Origin: an uncultured Eubacterium sp.
GTDB lineage: Bacteria > Bacillota > Clostridia > Lachnospirales > Lachnospiraceae
Assembly (NCBI GenBank): GCA_910589595.1
Contig: CAJUTM010000029.1
Location: 1 to 42,647, forward strand
Direction of reading: 5' to 3'
Length of the DNA stretch: 42,647 nt
The notes under the pieces were generated by a model, which saw only the letters and a list, made by a program, of their open reading frames with translations, made no database searches and was not told where the DNA came from. The position numbers and the translations under genes are program-made. This document shows, one piece after another, positions 8,130-16,171 of this stretch (its first letter is position 1; each line of letters opens with the position of its first letter).

Positions 8130-8208
8130 TAATTTTCACCTCCTATAGATAATTTTTTAACAGACGGAACGCATGGAGACATCTGCCCGCGCATAAAAAC
8201 AACGCACA

Positions 8209-8255
8209 AAAGTCCACACGATACGCATGCTAAATTATTATATCGTGCGGACTTT
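8209..8255. promoter_or_regulatory. 15-bp inverted repeat over the str promoter
   Basis: Arms at 8209-8223 and 8241-8255 match at 14 of 15 positions around a 17-bp centre. They overlap the -10 box and spacer of the rpsL promoter and run past the expected start site, a position suited to a DNA-binding regulator or a 5'-end structure. No such operator is standard for str operons. Confidence 0.55.
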
Positions 8256-8265
8256 CCTTTGTCAA
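8237..8265 (-). promoter_or_regulatory. Consensus sigma-A promoter of the str operon
   Basis: On the minus strand TTGACA (8260-8265), a 17-bp spacer and TATAAT (8237-8242): both hexamers match consensus perfectly, fitting a highly expressed ribosomal operon. Confidence 0.9.
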
Positions 8266-8304
8266 GGAAAAATATTTTCCTTATTAATAATGTCTGTAAG
8301 GGGG

Positions 8305-8784
8305 TCAATGATGTATCAGCGGTATTGGCAAATCGTGTAAAAGAGCAAAGAGTGGTCTCAACAAACTACTCTGTTGTACACAGGGATAAATCTCCCTGCA
8401 CCACTCGGCGCTCTGGCTAAGAGAAATAACAAGTAGAGCCGCCAGTACGACAATCAGTCCCAGCACGCCGCCGAGTATCGCTCCGGCCAGCCGGTTTATG
8501 CCGCGGATAACCGGCACTTTATCAACCAGATGTAACACCTTTGCTACCATTCCCAATGCCACCGCCGCAACAATCATGGCCACCAAAACTGCAAGTCCCG
8601 CTCCCCATGATATATGCTCGGGTACTATCGTTTTCATCACCGGATACAAAACTACAACCAATACAATCATCAATATTATTTTCACCATTGAGTAGACGGT
8701 AAGGAGAAGCCCTCTTGCCGCTCCCATCACAATTCCCAAAATAATTATCGCCAGCGCAATCAAATCTATCACATACGGCTGCAT
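8305..8784 (-). CDS. CvpA-family membrane protein
   Basis: Protein of 159 residues with about four hydrophobic segments (near 5-20, 28-50, 60-82 and 100-125), in the pattern of the CvpA/colicin V production family. The first helix resembles the family's opening D-x-I-x-L-A-I-I segment, followed by G-x-x-x-G-A-x-R-G. The family is in the inner membrane and its biochemical role is unsettled. It lies upstream of the str operon on the same strand and 43 bp after the DUF5711-like gene, so these two may be co-transcribed. No catalytic motif is seen. Confidence 0.75.
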   Translation of the reverse strand: MQPYVIDLIALAIIILGIVMGAARGLLLTVYSMVKIILMIVLVVVLYPVMKTIVPEHISWGAGLAVLVAMIVAAVALGMVAKVLHLVDKVPVIRGINRLAGAILGGVLGLIVVLAALLVISLSQSAEWCREIYPCVQQSSLLRPLFALLHDLPIPLIHH

Positions 8785-8827
8785 ATTATCCCCCTTTTGT
8801 ATCTTTCAGGCCTTTCTTCTCTCCATT

Positions 8828-9973
8828 CTAGCTGCTGAGAGAAATTTTATGTATCGCCAGATTGTCAATCAACGTGTACTCATTACTATCCGACGTCGGA
8901 AAAATCGCATCAATCTCCTGCTGGAAACGATATTTGAACTTCTCATGGCCGTTCGCACGCATTATGTTGCAGACGCGGTTGCCGACAAATATAATTTCAT
9001 TTCCATAAATCTGCATATCATCATATTCATAGGAAATATTTTGCTGCAGCTTTTCTTTCCCCCTGCTGTCATACAGAAACAATTTCTGGGAATCGAGTTT
9101 CCCCTCTTTCGCGGTTACTGCCGCAATTGTGTCCCCGTCAAACGCCATACTCTTAATCTCATCCGCAAAATTCATCTCTGCCGCCACATCCGGCTGTCTC
9201 ATCTCTTTAAAAACGGTACAACCTTTTTCGCGGAACACAACGACTCTGTCATCATCGGCAAACTCGATTTTGGCAACCATTTCTTCCCCGAACGACTTGC
9301 CGCCGACAAGCGTATTTTTGTCCTGACCCACCTCGGTAAAATTATAAAAACTCACTTTATTATCAATGTTATTTCCCGTAACAACCAAATGCGATGTCAC
9401 AACGCTTTTGCCATCAGGAGAAACATCAAAATCAATCGGATATCCCTCTTCCGCAACATTCGTCGGAATTTCCACAAGCAGTTTTCCGGCCGGAACATAC
9501 GGATTGTAAAGATTCAAAACATTGGAGTCCTTATCTTTCAGCAAAACGGCAACAATACCCTGCTCCGACACTTTGGCCCGCACAATCGGCAGATTCGTTT
9601 CTATGCTGATTCCCTCATCTTTTCCATTAAAAACATAAAAAATTTTTCCGTCCACATCAGCGACAACAACATAATCTCCACTTATGTCAACTTGCGGGCG
9701 TTTCATCTCGTAGCCGCCATTCCAGAGACTCTTGCCGCTATTATCAATTTCGCTGATTCCACTGCGGCTGAACTTAAGGATATTTCCATTATGAAATTGA
9801 TACGATACATTATTGCTATCGCTGCGCTCCACCTTGCTCTCTACGCGGTAGTGCTCAAAACAACGATTGCCATATATATAAGAAAACACTCCCAGTCCCG
9901 TCACAAGAAGCGCTAATCCCACAAGAAAAATGCCTGCGATTTTCTTCTGCCTTCTGTTTCCCGAAAAATTCAT
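8828..9973 (-). CDS. DUF5711-like membrane-anchored propeller protein
   Basis: Protein of 381 residues: a basic N-terminus, one membrane helix (about 16-36, FLVGLALLVTGLGVFSYIYG), then an extracytoplasmic region of repeated beta-strand blocks that reads like a beta-propeller (segments such as SWNGGYEM-type turns and DGKxxVVADVDGK). I recognise it as the DUF5711 group common in Lachnospiraceae; function is unknown. The start at MNFSGN has GAAGGGA about 6 bases upstream and is preferred over an upstream in-frame ATG. It has a good promoter just upstream. Confidence 0.7.
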   Translation of the reverse strand: MNFSGNRRQKKIAGIFLVGLALLVTGLGVFSYIYGNRCFEHYRVESKVERSDSNNVSYQFHNGNILKFSRSGISEIDNSGKSLWNGGYEMKRPQVDISGDYVVVADVDGKIFYVFNGKDEGISIETNLPIVRAKVSEQGIVAVLLKDKDSNVLNLYNPYVPAGKLLVEIPTNVAEEGYPIDFDVSPDGKSVVTSHLVVTGNNIDNKVSFYNFTEVGQDKNTLVGGKSFGEEMVAKIEFADDDRVVVFREKGCTVFKEMRQPDVAAEMNFADEIKSMAFDGDTIAAVTAKEGKLDSQKLFLYDSRGKEKLQQNISYEYDDMQIYGNEIIFVGNRVCNIMRANGHEKFKYRFQQEIDAIFPTSDSNEYTLIDNLAIHKISLSS

Positions 9974-10017
9974 ACCAATCCCTTCTTTTGCATACAACCC
10001 TCTCACTTCTTCTGCCT

Positions 10018-10046
10018 ATTTTATCACAAGAAACTATGTTTCGCAA
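10018..10046 (-). promoter_or_regulatory. Promoter for the DUF5711-like gene
   Basis: -35 TTGCGA (10041-10046), 17-bp spacer and -10 TAAAAT (10018-10023) on the minus strand, 45 bp before the ATG. It lies between the palindromic element and the gene, so the element is not part of this transcript's leader. Confidence 0.6.
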
Positions 10047-10109
10047 TATTGCCCGCATTTTTTTCAGGGCAATCACTTAATCATTTGTCTTCCCGAATTT
10101 GTGTATTGC

Positions 10110-10587
10110 GCGGGTATCATGCGGTATCATTGTCCTTGTATCACTCCCCGAAAAATTATTGTTTCTTTTGTTTCCAGAGCGCCGCCCGAGCACTTGTCTG
10201 AGATGTCTGCTGTCGTTTTTCCTGACTTTTGACAGCCCGTTTTCACTAGACCGCTACGCAACGGTGCTAATGCACCACCAGAATAATTGTATTCTTACTG
10301 CGGGCAGATGCGAAGCATCTGTTCTGGGAAGAGGGCTGTCATAAACAAATATATTTGTTTTTAGCAGCCCTCTTCCCAGAAGCGGCACCTTTAGGTGCCG
10401 CCCGCAGAATCAGTAACTAATGGTGGTGCATAAGAACCGACGAGCGGTCAATGCTGCAAAAGTCAGGAAAAACGACATTGCAGACAGCGAGTTTTGCGAG
10501 GGGGCGGCGAAAGATTTCTAGAAACAAAAGAAACAATGTATTTTTCGCTGGGAGTGGATACCGGACAAGATACCGCATGATACCCGC
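10110..10587 (-). repeat. 478-bp branched palindromic element, copy A
   Basis: The ends are complementary (GCGGGTATCATGCGGTATC at 10110 and its complement ending at 10587), and pairing continues inwards almost throughout. Two small side hairpins (one with CAGATGC/GCATCTG arms, one with GGCACC/GGTGCC arms) flank a long apical stem with loop core AAACAAATATATTTGTTT, all enclosed by CTGCGG/CCGCAG. Copy B at 18458-18934 is homologous along its whole length in the opposite orientation. It starts 27 bp after the stop of the gene at 10615. It has no transposase and no plausible reading frame. Confidence 0.9.
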
Positions 10588-10614
10588 CACTCTGGCACTT
10601 CCCTCAAAATCTAA

Positions 10615-11562
10615 TCACTGGATTGTCTGCACGGGGGTGGCCGGTGCGGTGGCGGCCGGCGTAGGACTTACCTGCACGGCGGAGCCGGATACGGCAGCCG
10701 GCGTAACGCTCGGCGCAGGGGTTCCCTCTTTTTGCAAGCCGCCGGACTGCGTCTCCACACTTGTGCGGCTTCCCTCGCTCATCCGCTGCGGCTGAGCCAG
10801 CGTCTGCAGGGCGCGCAACTGGTCTTTCATCTGGTTGAGGGTCGTCTGATTGCGAATCGCCACAACGCCGACCAAAAGGGCAATCAAGGCAACCATGCCG
10901 ATAATCCCATGCCCGATATGTGAATTTCTCCGCTCAAACTTCGTGCGGTTCTGCTCTTTTTCTCTCATGATTCCGCGTATATTGCGGACTACGCGGTCAT
11001 CCTCCTGCTCCACAATATGTACATGACGATTATTCTCCTTTTCCATATAACGAAGCATCTCCGGATTTTTCTCATAGTAGATAAAATGCCCTTTCTGCTG
11101 CTCCAGCTGCCCATTGCGATAAATGAAAAAGCGGTCTTCTTTTTCCCTCTCGTCAAAAATAAAAAGAACTTTGTCCCCTTTGCGGAAATTTGCCCGATGT
11201 ATTTCCAACAGGCGCGACGCGTGGTTGACAGAAAAACCATCTTCAAAATAAAACCAGCCGATAATTTCCAAATCGGTAAAGTTTTCTTTAATTTCCGAAT
11301 ACACGTTATCCCATACACTGGAAGTGAGTTCCGGCGTACTGCGGTTGGCAAAACCATCAATTTCCACGATACCCGAAATCTGATAAATCTTTTCGCCGTT
11401 ATACATATAATAGTTGCCGAGCAAAACAGCCGCTTTCTCTTCCTTTCTACTCTGCTCTGCCAATTGTCTTGCAAACCGGATTACATAATCTTCGATATAT
11501 ATTCTGCCCCGGCCGGGTATCCCGCCAATCTGACGCACACTCTTTGGTCTTGTCCACTGCAT
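10615..11562 (-). CDS. Membrane protein with degenerate MPN/JAB-like domain
   Basis: Protein of 315 residues. Residues about 22-165 have the strand-helix order of an MPN/JAB fold (AAVLLGN, ISGIVEID, W-x-x-V, LEIIGWFYFEDG) but the zinc-binding H-x-H and the distal S-x-x-D of active JAMM proteases are missing, so catalysis is unlikely. One membrane helix lies at about 218-237, followed by a tail rich in proline, alanine and threonine (about 275-315). The start at MQWTRP has GAGAGG upstream. Topology suggests a cytosolic domain and an outside tail. Function unknown; the fold call is inference from pattern. Confidence 0.6.
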   Translation of the reverse strand: MQWTRPKSVRQIGGIPGRGRIYIEDYVIRFARQLAEQSRKEEKAAVLLGNYYMYNGEKIYQISGIVEIDGFANRSTPELTSSVWDNVYSEIKENFTDLEIIGWFYFEDGFSVNHASRLLEIHRANFRKGDKVLFIFDEREKEDRFFIYRNGQLEQQKGHFIYYEKNPEMLRYMEKENNRHVHIVEQEDDRVVRNIRGIMREKEQNRTKFERRNSHIGHGIIGMVALIALLVGVVAIRNQTTLNQMKDQLRALQTLAQPQRMSEGSRTSVETQSGGLQKEGTPAPSVTPAAVSGSAVQVSPTPAATAPATPVQTIQ

Positions 11563-11788
11563 ATTTAAACCTCTCTTTCCAAACGATTTCCTTTGATTCC
11601 TTTTAATCATAGCATACAAAACGCGCGTATTTTGTCGATTGGACAACCAAAATTAATGAAAATTGAAGAATGTTTTAAGCAAAACTCGTACATACTTTTT
11701 TTAGAAATGATTGGAGGGTAGCAAAATATTTTTTGACAAATTATTGGAACCCCCGAAGTGAAATAATGAAGCAGGAAAGGAACTAACT

Positions 11789-12367
11789 ATGGTTCAGTAT
11801 TTTAATCCCGGTGACAATCAGTCACTATTAAATTTTGCAGACGCTTTACAACAGCTTGTAAAGAAAAATATAGAACAAAAAGAGGAGATTGTTCTCCTAT
11901 GTATCGGCTCCGACCGCGCTACCGGCGATTGTCTCGGCCCCATCATCGGCCATAAACTGCGCCACTACCAAACCCGCCCCCACAAAAAAAACTTCCATAT
12001 TTACGGCACGCTGGAAAAACCAATTCACGCCAAAAATCTGGAAGCCACGTTGCAAATTATTCAATTATACCATCCCGAAGCCCTTGTAATAGCTATCGAC
12101 GCCTCTCTTGGTATCGTCGACCACATCGGCTATGTCACTCTGGGAGAGGGTTCGCTCTCTCCCGGCGTTGGTGTCGCTAAAAATCTGCCGGCGGTAGGCG
12201 ACATTTTTATTACCGGAATCGTAAACCTCTCCGGTTTTGGCAGCCAGATGCTGCTGCAGACGACCCACCTCAACCTCGTTATGAAACTTGCTGATTTTAT
12301 AACAATGGGACTCTACCGCTCGCTCCTGCGCTCAGAGTTCCGTCCTGCCCTCAAGCGCGCGGAATAG
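11789..12367 (+). CDS. yyaC: Spore protease YyaC family (DUF1256)
   Basis: Protein of 192 residues matching the YyaC/DUF1256 family, related to the GPR-like and hydrogenase-maturation-type peptidase fold, linked to sporulation in Bacillus. Visible are the conserved GSDRATGDCLGP motif (about 39-50), AIDASLG (about 103-109) and PAVGDIFITGIVN (about 134-146). The gene is alone on the plus strand, with AGGAAAGGA upstream, and its 3' end overlaps the convergent recR gene by 36 bp. It is the clearest sign in the window that the organism makes spores or descends from spore formers. Confidence 0.88.
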   Translation: MVQYFNPGDNQSLLNFADALQQLVKKNIEQKEEIVLLCIGSDRATGDCLGPIIGHKLRHYQTRPHKKNFHIYGTLEKPIHAKNLEATLQIIQLYHPEALVIAIDASLGIVDHIGYVTLGEGSLSPGVGVAKNLPAVGDIFITGIVNLSGFGSQMLLQTTHLNLVMKLADFITMGLYRSLLRSEFRPALKRAE

Positions 12368-12931
12368 GGTCATCTCATCAATAAACTCCAAGGCCCCGCC
12401 GACGGGAACCCCGCTGGCAATCCGCGTCACCTTAATGCCTGCCTGCTTGACGAATTTGCTAATCCATAAAGCAGTCGCCTCGCCTTCCACCGTGGAATTT
12501 GTGGCAACAATAACCTCGCTCACGTCTTCGCGCTGCAGCCGCTGCATCAATTCCTTTAACTTCAGGTTTTCCGGCTGCACGCCAACCATCGGATTGACCG
12601 CGCCATGCAGTACATGATAGACGCCTTTATACTGTCTCGTCTTTTCATACGCTGCCAAATCGCTCGGCTCCTCTACTACCATAATCGTAGAGGTATCCCG
12701 CTTTTCATCGCTGCAAATCTGACACAGCTCATGGTCGGACAAATTAAAGCATTCTTTACAAAAGCAAATTTTCTTTCTCGCATTGAGAATACTGTTTGCC
12801 AAATGCTCGACCCGCTTTTCCGGCAAATTCAGTATATGAAACGCCAAGCGCTGTGCCGATTTGGGGCCGATATTGGGAAGTCCGGACAATTCTTCAATCA
12901 ACGTTTGAATCGATTCACTGTAGTAATTCAT
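12332..12931 (-). CDS. recR: Recombination protein RecR
   Basis: RecR of 199 residues, the clamp-like partner of RecO in loading RecA at gaps. The N-terminal helix-hairpin-helix contains LPNIGPKSAQRLAFH (about 17-31), followed by a four-cysteine zinc finger (C57, C60, C69, C72 region) and a Toprim domain starting at IMVVEEPSDL. It completes the dnaX-ybaB-recR operon, with its ATG overlapping the stop of the ybaB-type gene. The 3' end runs 36 bp into the opposite yyaC gene. Confidence 0.97.
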   Translation of the reverse strand: MNYYSESIQTLIEELSGLPNIGPKSAQRLAFHILNLPEKRVEHLANSILNARKKICFCKECFNLSDHELCQICSDEKRDTSTIMVVEEPSDLAAYEKTRQYKGVYHVLHGAVNPMVGVQPENLKLKELMQRLQREDVSEVIVATNSTVEGEATALWISKFVKQAGIKVTRIASGVPVGGALEFIDEMTLFRALEGRTEL

Positions 12932-13281
12932 CAGAAAGGAAATCCTCCGCCCAGATTCAGACCGCCAGTCAACGCCTCCATGGATTTGGCGCTGTCCTCT
13001 TCCATCATGCGAAGAGCTTCATTGGTCGCCGCTGCGATTAAATCTTCCAGCATTTCAATATCATCAGGGTCTACAACTTCTTCACTCAGTTTCACGGATA
13101 AAATCTCCTTTTTACCGGAAACTTTCACGGCAACAGCGCCTCCGCCGGCCGTCGCCTCATACTCTTTGTCTTCCATTTCTTTCTGCGTCTCTTCCATTTG
13201 GCGCTGCATCTTCTGCGCCTGCTTCATTAAATTATTCATATTTCCCGGCATACCGCCCTGAAAACCGCCTCTTCTAGCCAT
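12931..13281 (-). CDS. YbaB/EbfC nucleoid-associated protein
   Basis: Protein of 116 residues of the YbaB/EbfC family, small dimeric DNA-binding proteins. It has a Gly/Met-rich N-terminus, a long helix with KQAQKMQRQMEETQKEM (about 21-37), the strand block ATAGGGAVAVKVSG, and the family's DPDDIEMLEDLI. It sits between dnaX and recR as in most bacteria, overlapping recR by one base and following dnaX by 17 bp, so it is expected to be co-transcribed and co-expressed with the repair and replication genes around it. Confidence 0.95.
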   Translation of the reverse strand: MARRGGFQGGMPGNMNNLMKQAQKMQRQMEETQKEMEDKEYEATAGGGAVAVKVSGKKEILSVKLSEEVVDPDDIEMLEDLIAAATNEALRMMEEDSAKSMEALTGGLNLGGGFPF

Positions 13282-13298
13282 ACTTCAATCCTCGCTTT

Positions 13299-14876
13299 CT
13301 AATCTAATATTTCAATCTCTACATTTTTTATTATATTCCGCAGCTCGGGGAACGCACTCATTTCCTGACGGCTTTCCACATAACGGATATCCAGTGAAAT
13401 TTCCTTTCCCGTCAGTTGCCCTGCTGCCTCAACTAATTCATTCTGATGTTCCTCACTCCTGAAATATTCCGCCGTGACTTCCTGCCCGAAAGCCATCATC
13501 AGCTTTCCATCGTCCGAAACTGACAGCCGGACATCCGCAAGCATGCTGCGGCAGACCGGACTAACCCGTCCGAGAATCTGCTTCCAATTCTGTACGACCG
13601 CCCGCACATCATCCGGCACCGCCTCCGGCCGGATATCTTTGCGCAATACCGGCGCCTCTTCTTCCGCCTGCGCATGCTGCTGCGCGGACACTGTCAGATT
13701 ACCGGAAGCCAGCGCCTCCTGAAGTTCCTCGTTTGTCTGCTCTATCGCGCAAAGCCGCTGGACAAGAGAATCATAATCCTGCTCCATGCGGGGACGGCAT
13801 AATTTAATGAGCGCCACCTCCAGCATAATGCGCTTGTTATTTCCATATTTCATACGATTTGCAAGCTCGGATAAAATGCGAATATAGCGGAATATCACCG
13901 GAAGTTCTATAATCTCTGCATACTGCTTCAATTCTTTTTTGTTTTCCGCCGACATATCGACTAACTGTTCTCCATTGTCGGCAGTTTTCACAACAAGCAT
14001 ATTGCGCAGATACCAGATAAATTCATTGACAAATTGCGTCAAATCTTTTCCCTGCTCTATCATATTGGCAACGACCTGTATGACGTCGTCCACACGGTTT
14101 TCCACCAAGGCTTCCATCAATTCATGGTACACTGCATGGTCTACCGCCCCCAAAACATTGAGGGCGTTTTCAAATGTAAGTTTCTCCCCAAAATAAAAGG
14201 AAATACACTGTTCCAGTAAACTCAAACCGTCGCGCAGGGCGCCGTCTGCCTGTCTGGCAATATAATTGAGCGCTTCCGGTTCCGCCTCCACATTTTCCCT
14301 CTCTAAAAGCTCCTGCAGACGCGCGGCAATCTCGTCGACACGAATACGCTTGAAGTCATAGCGCTGGCACCGCGACAAAATAGTCAGGGGAATCTTATGC
14401 GCCTCCGTCGTCGCCAGAATAAAAATCAGATATGCCGGCGGCTCCTCCAGCGTCTTGAGAAGAGCATTAAAGGCGCTCGTTGTCAGCATATGCACCTCGT
14501 CGATAATATACACCTTATAGCGCCCCTCCGCCGGCGAATACTGCACTTCGTCAATAACCTGACGAACGTCGTCTACACGGTTATTGGACGCCGCGTCAAT
14601 TTCCACAACATTCATGGACGTATGCGCCTCTATCGCCTGACACATGGCACATGTCCCGCAAGGACCCTGCGGGCTTGGATTCTCGCAATTCACCGCTTTG
14701 GCAAATATTTTGGCAACCGTCGTCTTACCGGTGCCTCTCGTCCCGCAGAACAAATAGGCATGCCCGATACGATTTGCTTTTATCTGGTTGCTGAGCGTAG
14801 TCACAATATGCTCCTGCCCTTTTACATCCGAAAAATCTTTCGGACGGTATTTTCTATACAAAGCCTGATACGACAT
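13299..14876 (-). CDS. dnaX: DNA polymerase III subunit gamma/tau
   Basis: Clamp-loader ATPase of 525 residues. Walker A GTRGTGKTT is near 45-53, a four-cysteine zinc module lies near 64-79 (CENPSPQGPCGTCAMC), Walker B IIDEVHML follows, and the sensor SRC motif (LSRCQRYDF) is intact. The region after about 370 is the tau-type extension that contacts the polymerase and helicase. No obvious slippery frameshift signal was recognised. First gene of the dnaX-ybaB-recR operon, 14 bp after pfkA on the same strand. Confidence 0.97.
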   Translation of the reverse strand: MSYQALYRKYRPKDFSDVKGQEHIVTTLSNQIKANRIGHAYLFCGTRGTGKTTVAKIFAKAVNCENPSPQGPCGTCAMCQAIEAHTSMNVVEIDAASNNRVDDVRQVIDEVQYSPAEGRYKVYIIDEVHMLTTSAFNALLKTLEEPPAYLIFILATTEAHKIPLTILSRCQRYDFKRIRVDEIAARLQELLERENVEAEPEALNYIARQADGALRDGLSLLEQCISFYFGEKLTFENALNVLGAVDHAVYHELMEALVENRVDDVIQVVANMIEQGKDLTQFVNEFIWYLRNMLVVKTADNGEQLVDMSAENKKELKQYAEIIELPVIFRYIRILSELANRMKYGNNKRIMLEVALIKLCRPRMEQDYDSLVQRLCAIEQTNEELQEALASGNLTVSAQQHAQAEEEAPVLRKDIRPEAVPDDVRAVVQNWKQILGRVSPVCRSMLADVRLSVSDDGKLMMAFGQEVTAEYFRSEEHQNELVEAAGQLTGKEISLDIRYVESRQEMSAFPELRNIIKNVEIEILD

Positions 14877-14890
14877 ACAAGTTCTCCCGT

Positions 14891-15964
14891 TTACACACCA
14901 AAACTGATTCCCAGACTTTTTGCCTCCTGAATAATGGAAGATTCCGGGTCTACCATTTTCAGTTTTCCGGCAACATCCTCCAACGGAATCGGAATAATTT
15001 CATCGTTTTTCAAACCTACCATATAGCCGTATCTGCCCTCTAAAATCAACTGAGCCGCCGCTGCGCCAAGGCGGCTGGAAATGACGCGGTCGTAAGCGCA
15101 CGGACTTCCGCCCCGCTGCGTATGCCCCGGCACCGTAATACGAATCTCCTGTCCCGTCTTTTCCTCAATCTCGGCGCCGATTTTGTAGGAAACACTCGGG
15201 TAAGGATTATTTTTCAATTTTGCTTTCCGCTCTTTCTTTGTCAGGGCGGCGTCTTCTTTACTGATAGCCCCCTCTGCTACTGCGAGAATGGAAAAGCGCT
15301 TTCCTTCCTCCGTACGTTTTTGTATCGCCTCAACAACCGCATCAATATCATAAGGTATCTCCGGAAGAAGAATCACATCCGCCCCGCCGGCGATTCCCGC
15401 ATGAAGCGTCAACCATCCAACTTTATGTCCCATTACTTCAACGATAAATACACGCCCGTGTGAAAAGGCGGTCGTGTGAATGCAGTCAATGGCATTGGTA
15501 GCGATATCGACTGCGCTCTGGAAACCAAATGTCATATCGGTTCCCCATATGTCATTGTCAATCGTCTTTGGCAGTCCGATTACGTTACAGCCCTCTTCAC
15601 GGAGCATATTGGCCGATTTCTGTGTGCCGTTTCCTCCTAAAATGACAAGACAATCCAATTTCAATTTCGAATAGGTATTCACCATAGCTCTTACCTTGTC
15701 CATCCCATTCTCGTCCGGTTTTCTCATATTTTTAAATGGCTGTCGGGAAGAGCCGAGAATCGTTCCGCCCTCCGTGAGAATGCCCGAGAAATCCGATGGT
15801 TTCATCTTTACATATTTCTCGTACATCAACCCCTTATATCCTTCCAGAATACCGATGATTTCCGTATCTTCATCCGCATTATATAATGTTTTTGCTACTC
15901 CACGCATCGTAGCGTTCAGCGCCTGACAATCGCCGCCGCTCGTCAAAAAGCCTACTCGCCTCAT
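14891..15964 (-). CDS. pfkA: 6-phosphofructokinase (Pfk family, atypical active site)
   Basis: Phosphofructokinase-fold protein of 357 residues for the committed step of glycolysis. TSGGD (8-12), the catalytic TIDND (134-138) and MGHKVGW are recognisable. Two positions differ from classic ATP enzymes: the nucleotide motif is GGNGT (110-114) where Escherichia coli has GGDGS, and PKTIDND carries lysine where ATP enzymes have glycine. Lysine here is typical of pyrophosphate-using and mixed groups, while glycine in GGNG is typical of ATP users. The phosphate donor is therefore uncertain. A promoter lies upstream. Confidence 0.9.
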   Translation of the reverse strand: MRRVGFLTSGGDCQALNATMRGVAKTLYNADEDTEIIGILEGYKGLMYEKYVKMKPSDFSGILTEGGTILGSSRQPFKNMRKPDENGMDKVRAMVNTYSKLKLDCLVILGGNGTQKSANMLREEGCNVIGLPKTIDNDIWGTDMTFGFQSAVDIATNAIDCIHTTAFSHGRVFIVEVMGHKVGWLTLHAGIAGGADVILLPEIPYDIDAVVEAIQKRTEEGKRFSILAVAEGAISKEDAALTKKERKAKLKNNPYPSVSYKIGAEIEEKTGQEIRITVPGHTQRGGSPCAYDRVISSRLGAAAAQLILEGRYGYMVGLKNDEIIPIPLEDVAGKLKMVDPESSIIQEAKSLGISFGV

Positions 15965-16020
15965 ATACTAGCTCCTTTCGCACTTCTTTACTTAATAACT
16001 TAATAGTTTCATTTTTTATT

Positions 16021-16049
16021 AGTGTACCCCATTTCCATTTTTTAGGCAA
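16021..16049 (-). promoter_or_regulatory. Promoter for pfkA
   Basis: On the minus strand -35 TTGCCT (16044-16049) and -10 TACACT (16021-16026) with a 17-bp spacer, 57 bp before the pfkA start, directly after the upstream terminator. Confidence 0.65.
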
Positions 16050-16053
16050 GAAA

Positions 16054-16120
16054 AAATCCGCGAATCCGTACAGGCATTTTACACATCCCGCCTCTATTCG
16101 AACCGATTCGCAGATTTTTT
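16054..16120 (-). terminator. Terminator of the Ig-like protein gene
   Basis: 13-bp arms (16054-16066 and 16105-16117, one mismatch) around a 38-base loop. On the minus strand the stem is followed by a T-run, 50 bp after the stop of the gene at 16172. T-runs on both sides make it usable in either direction. Confidence 0.75.
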
Positions 16121-16171
16121 TATTTTAAATGTTATTTTCTGGCAGCAGCTCTATACGATACCGATATCCGG

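Noticed and set aside
9394..9609. Open frame opposite the DUF5711-like gene
   Set aside because: Shadow frame without ribosome binding site.
10110..10587. Insertion sequence with transposase
   Set aside because: Frames in the element are about 80-114 residues, differ between copies and follow the palindrome; no transposase motif is present.
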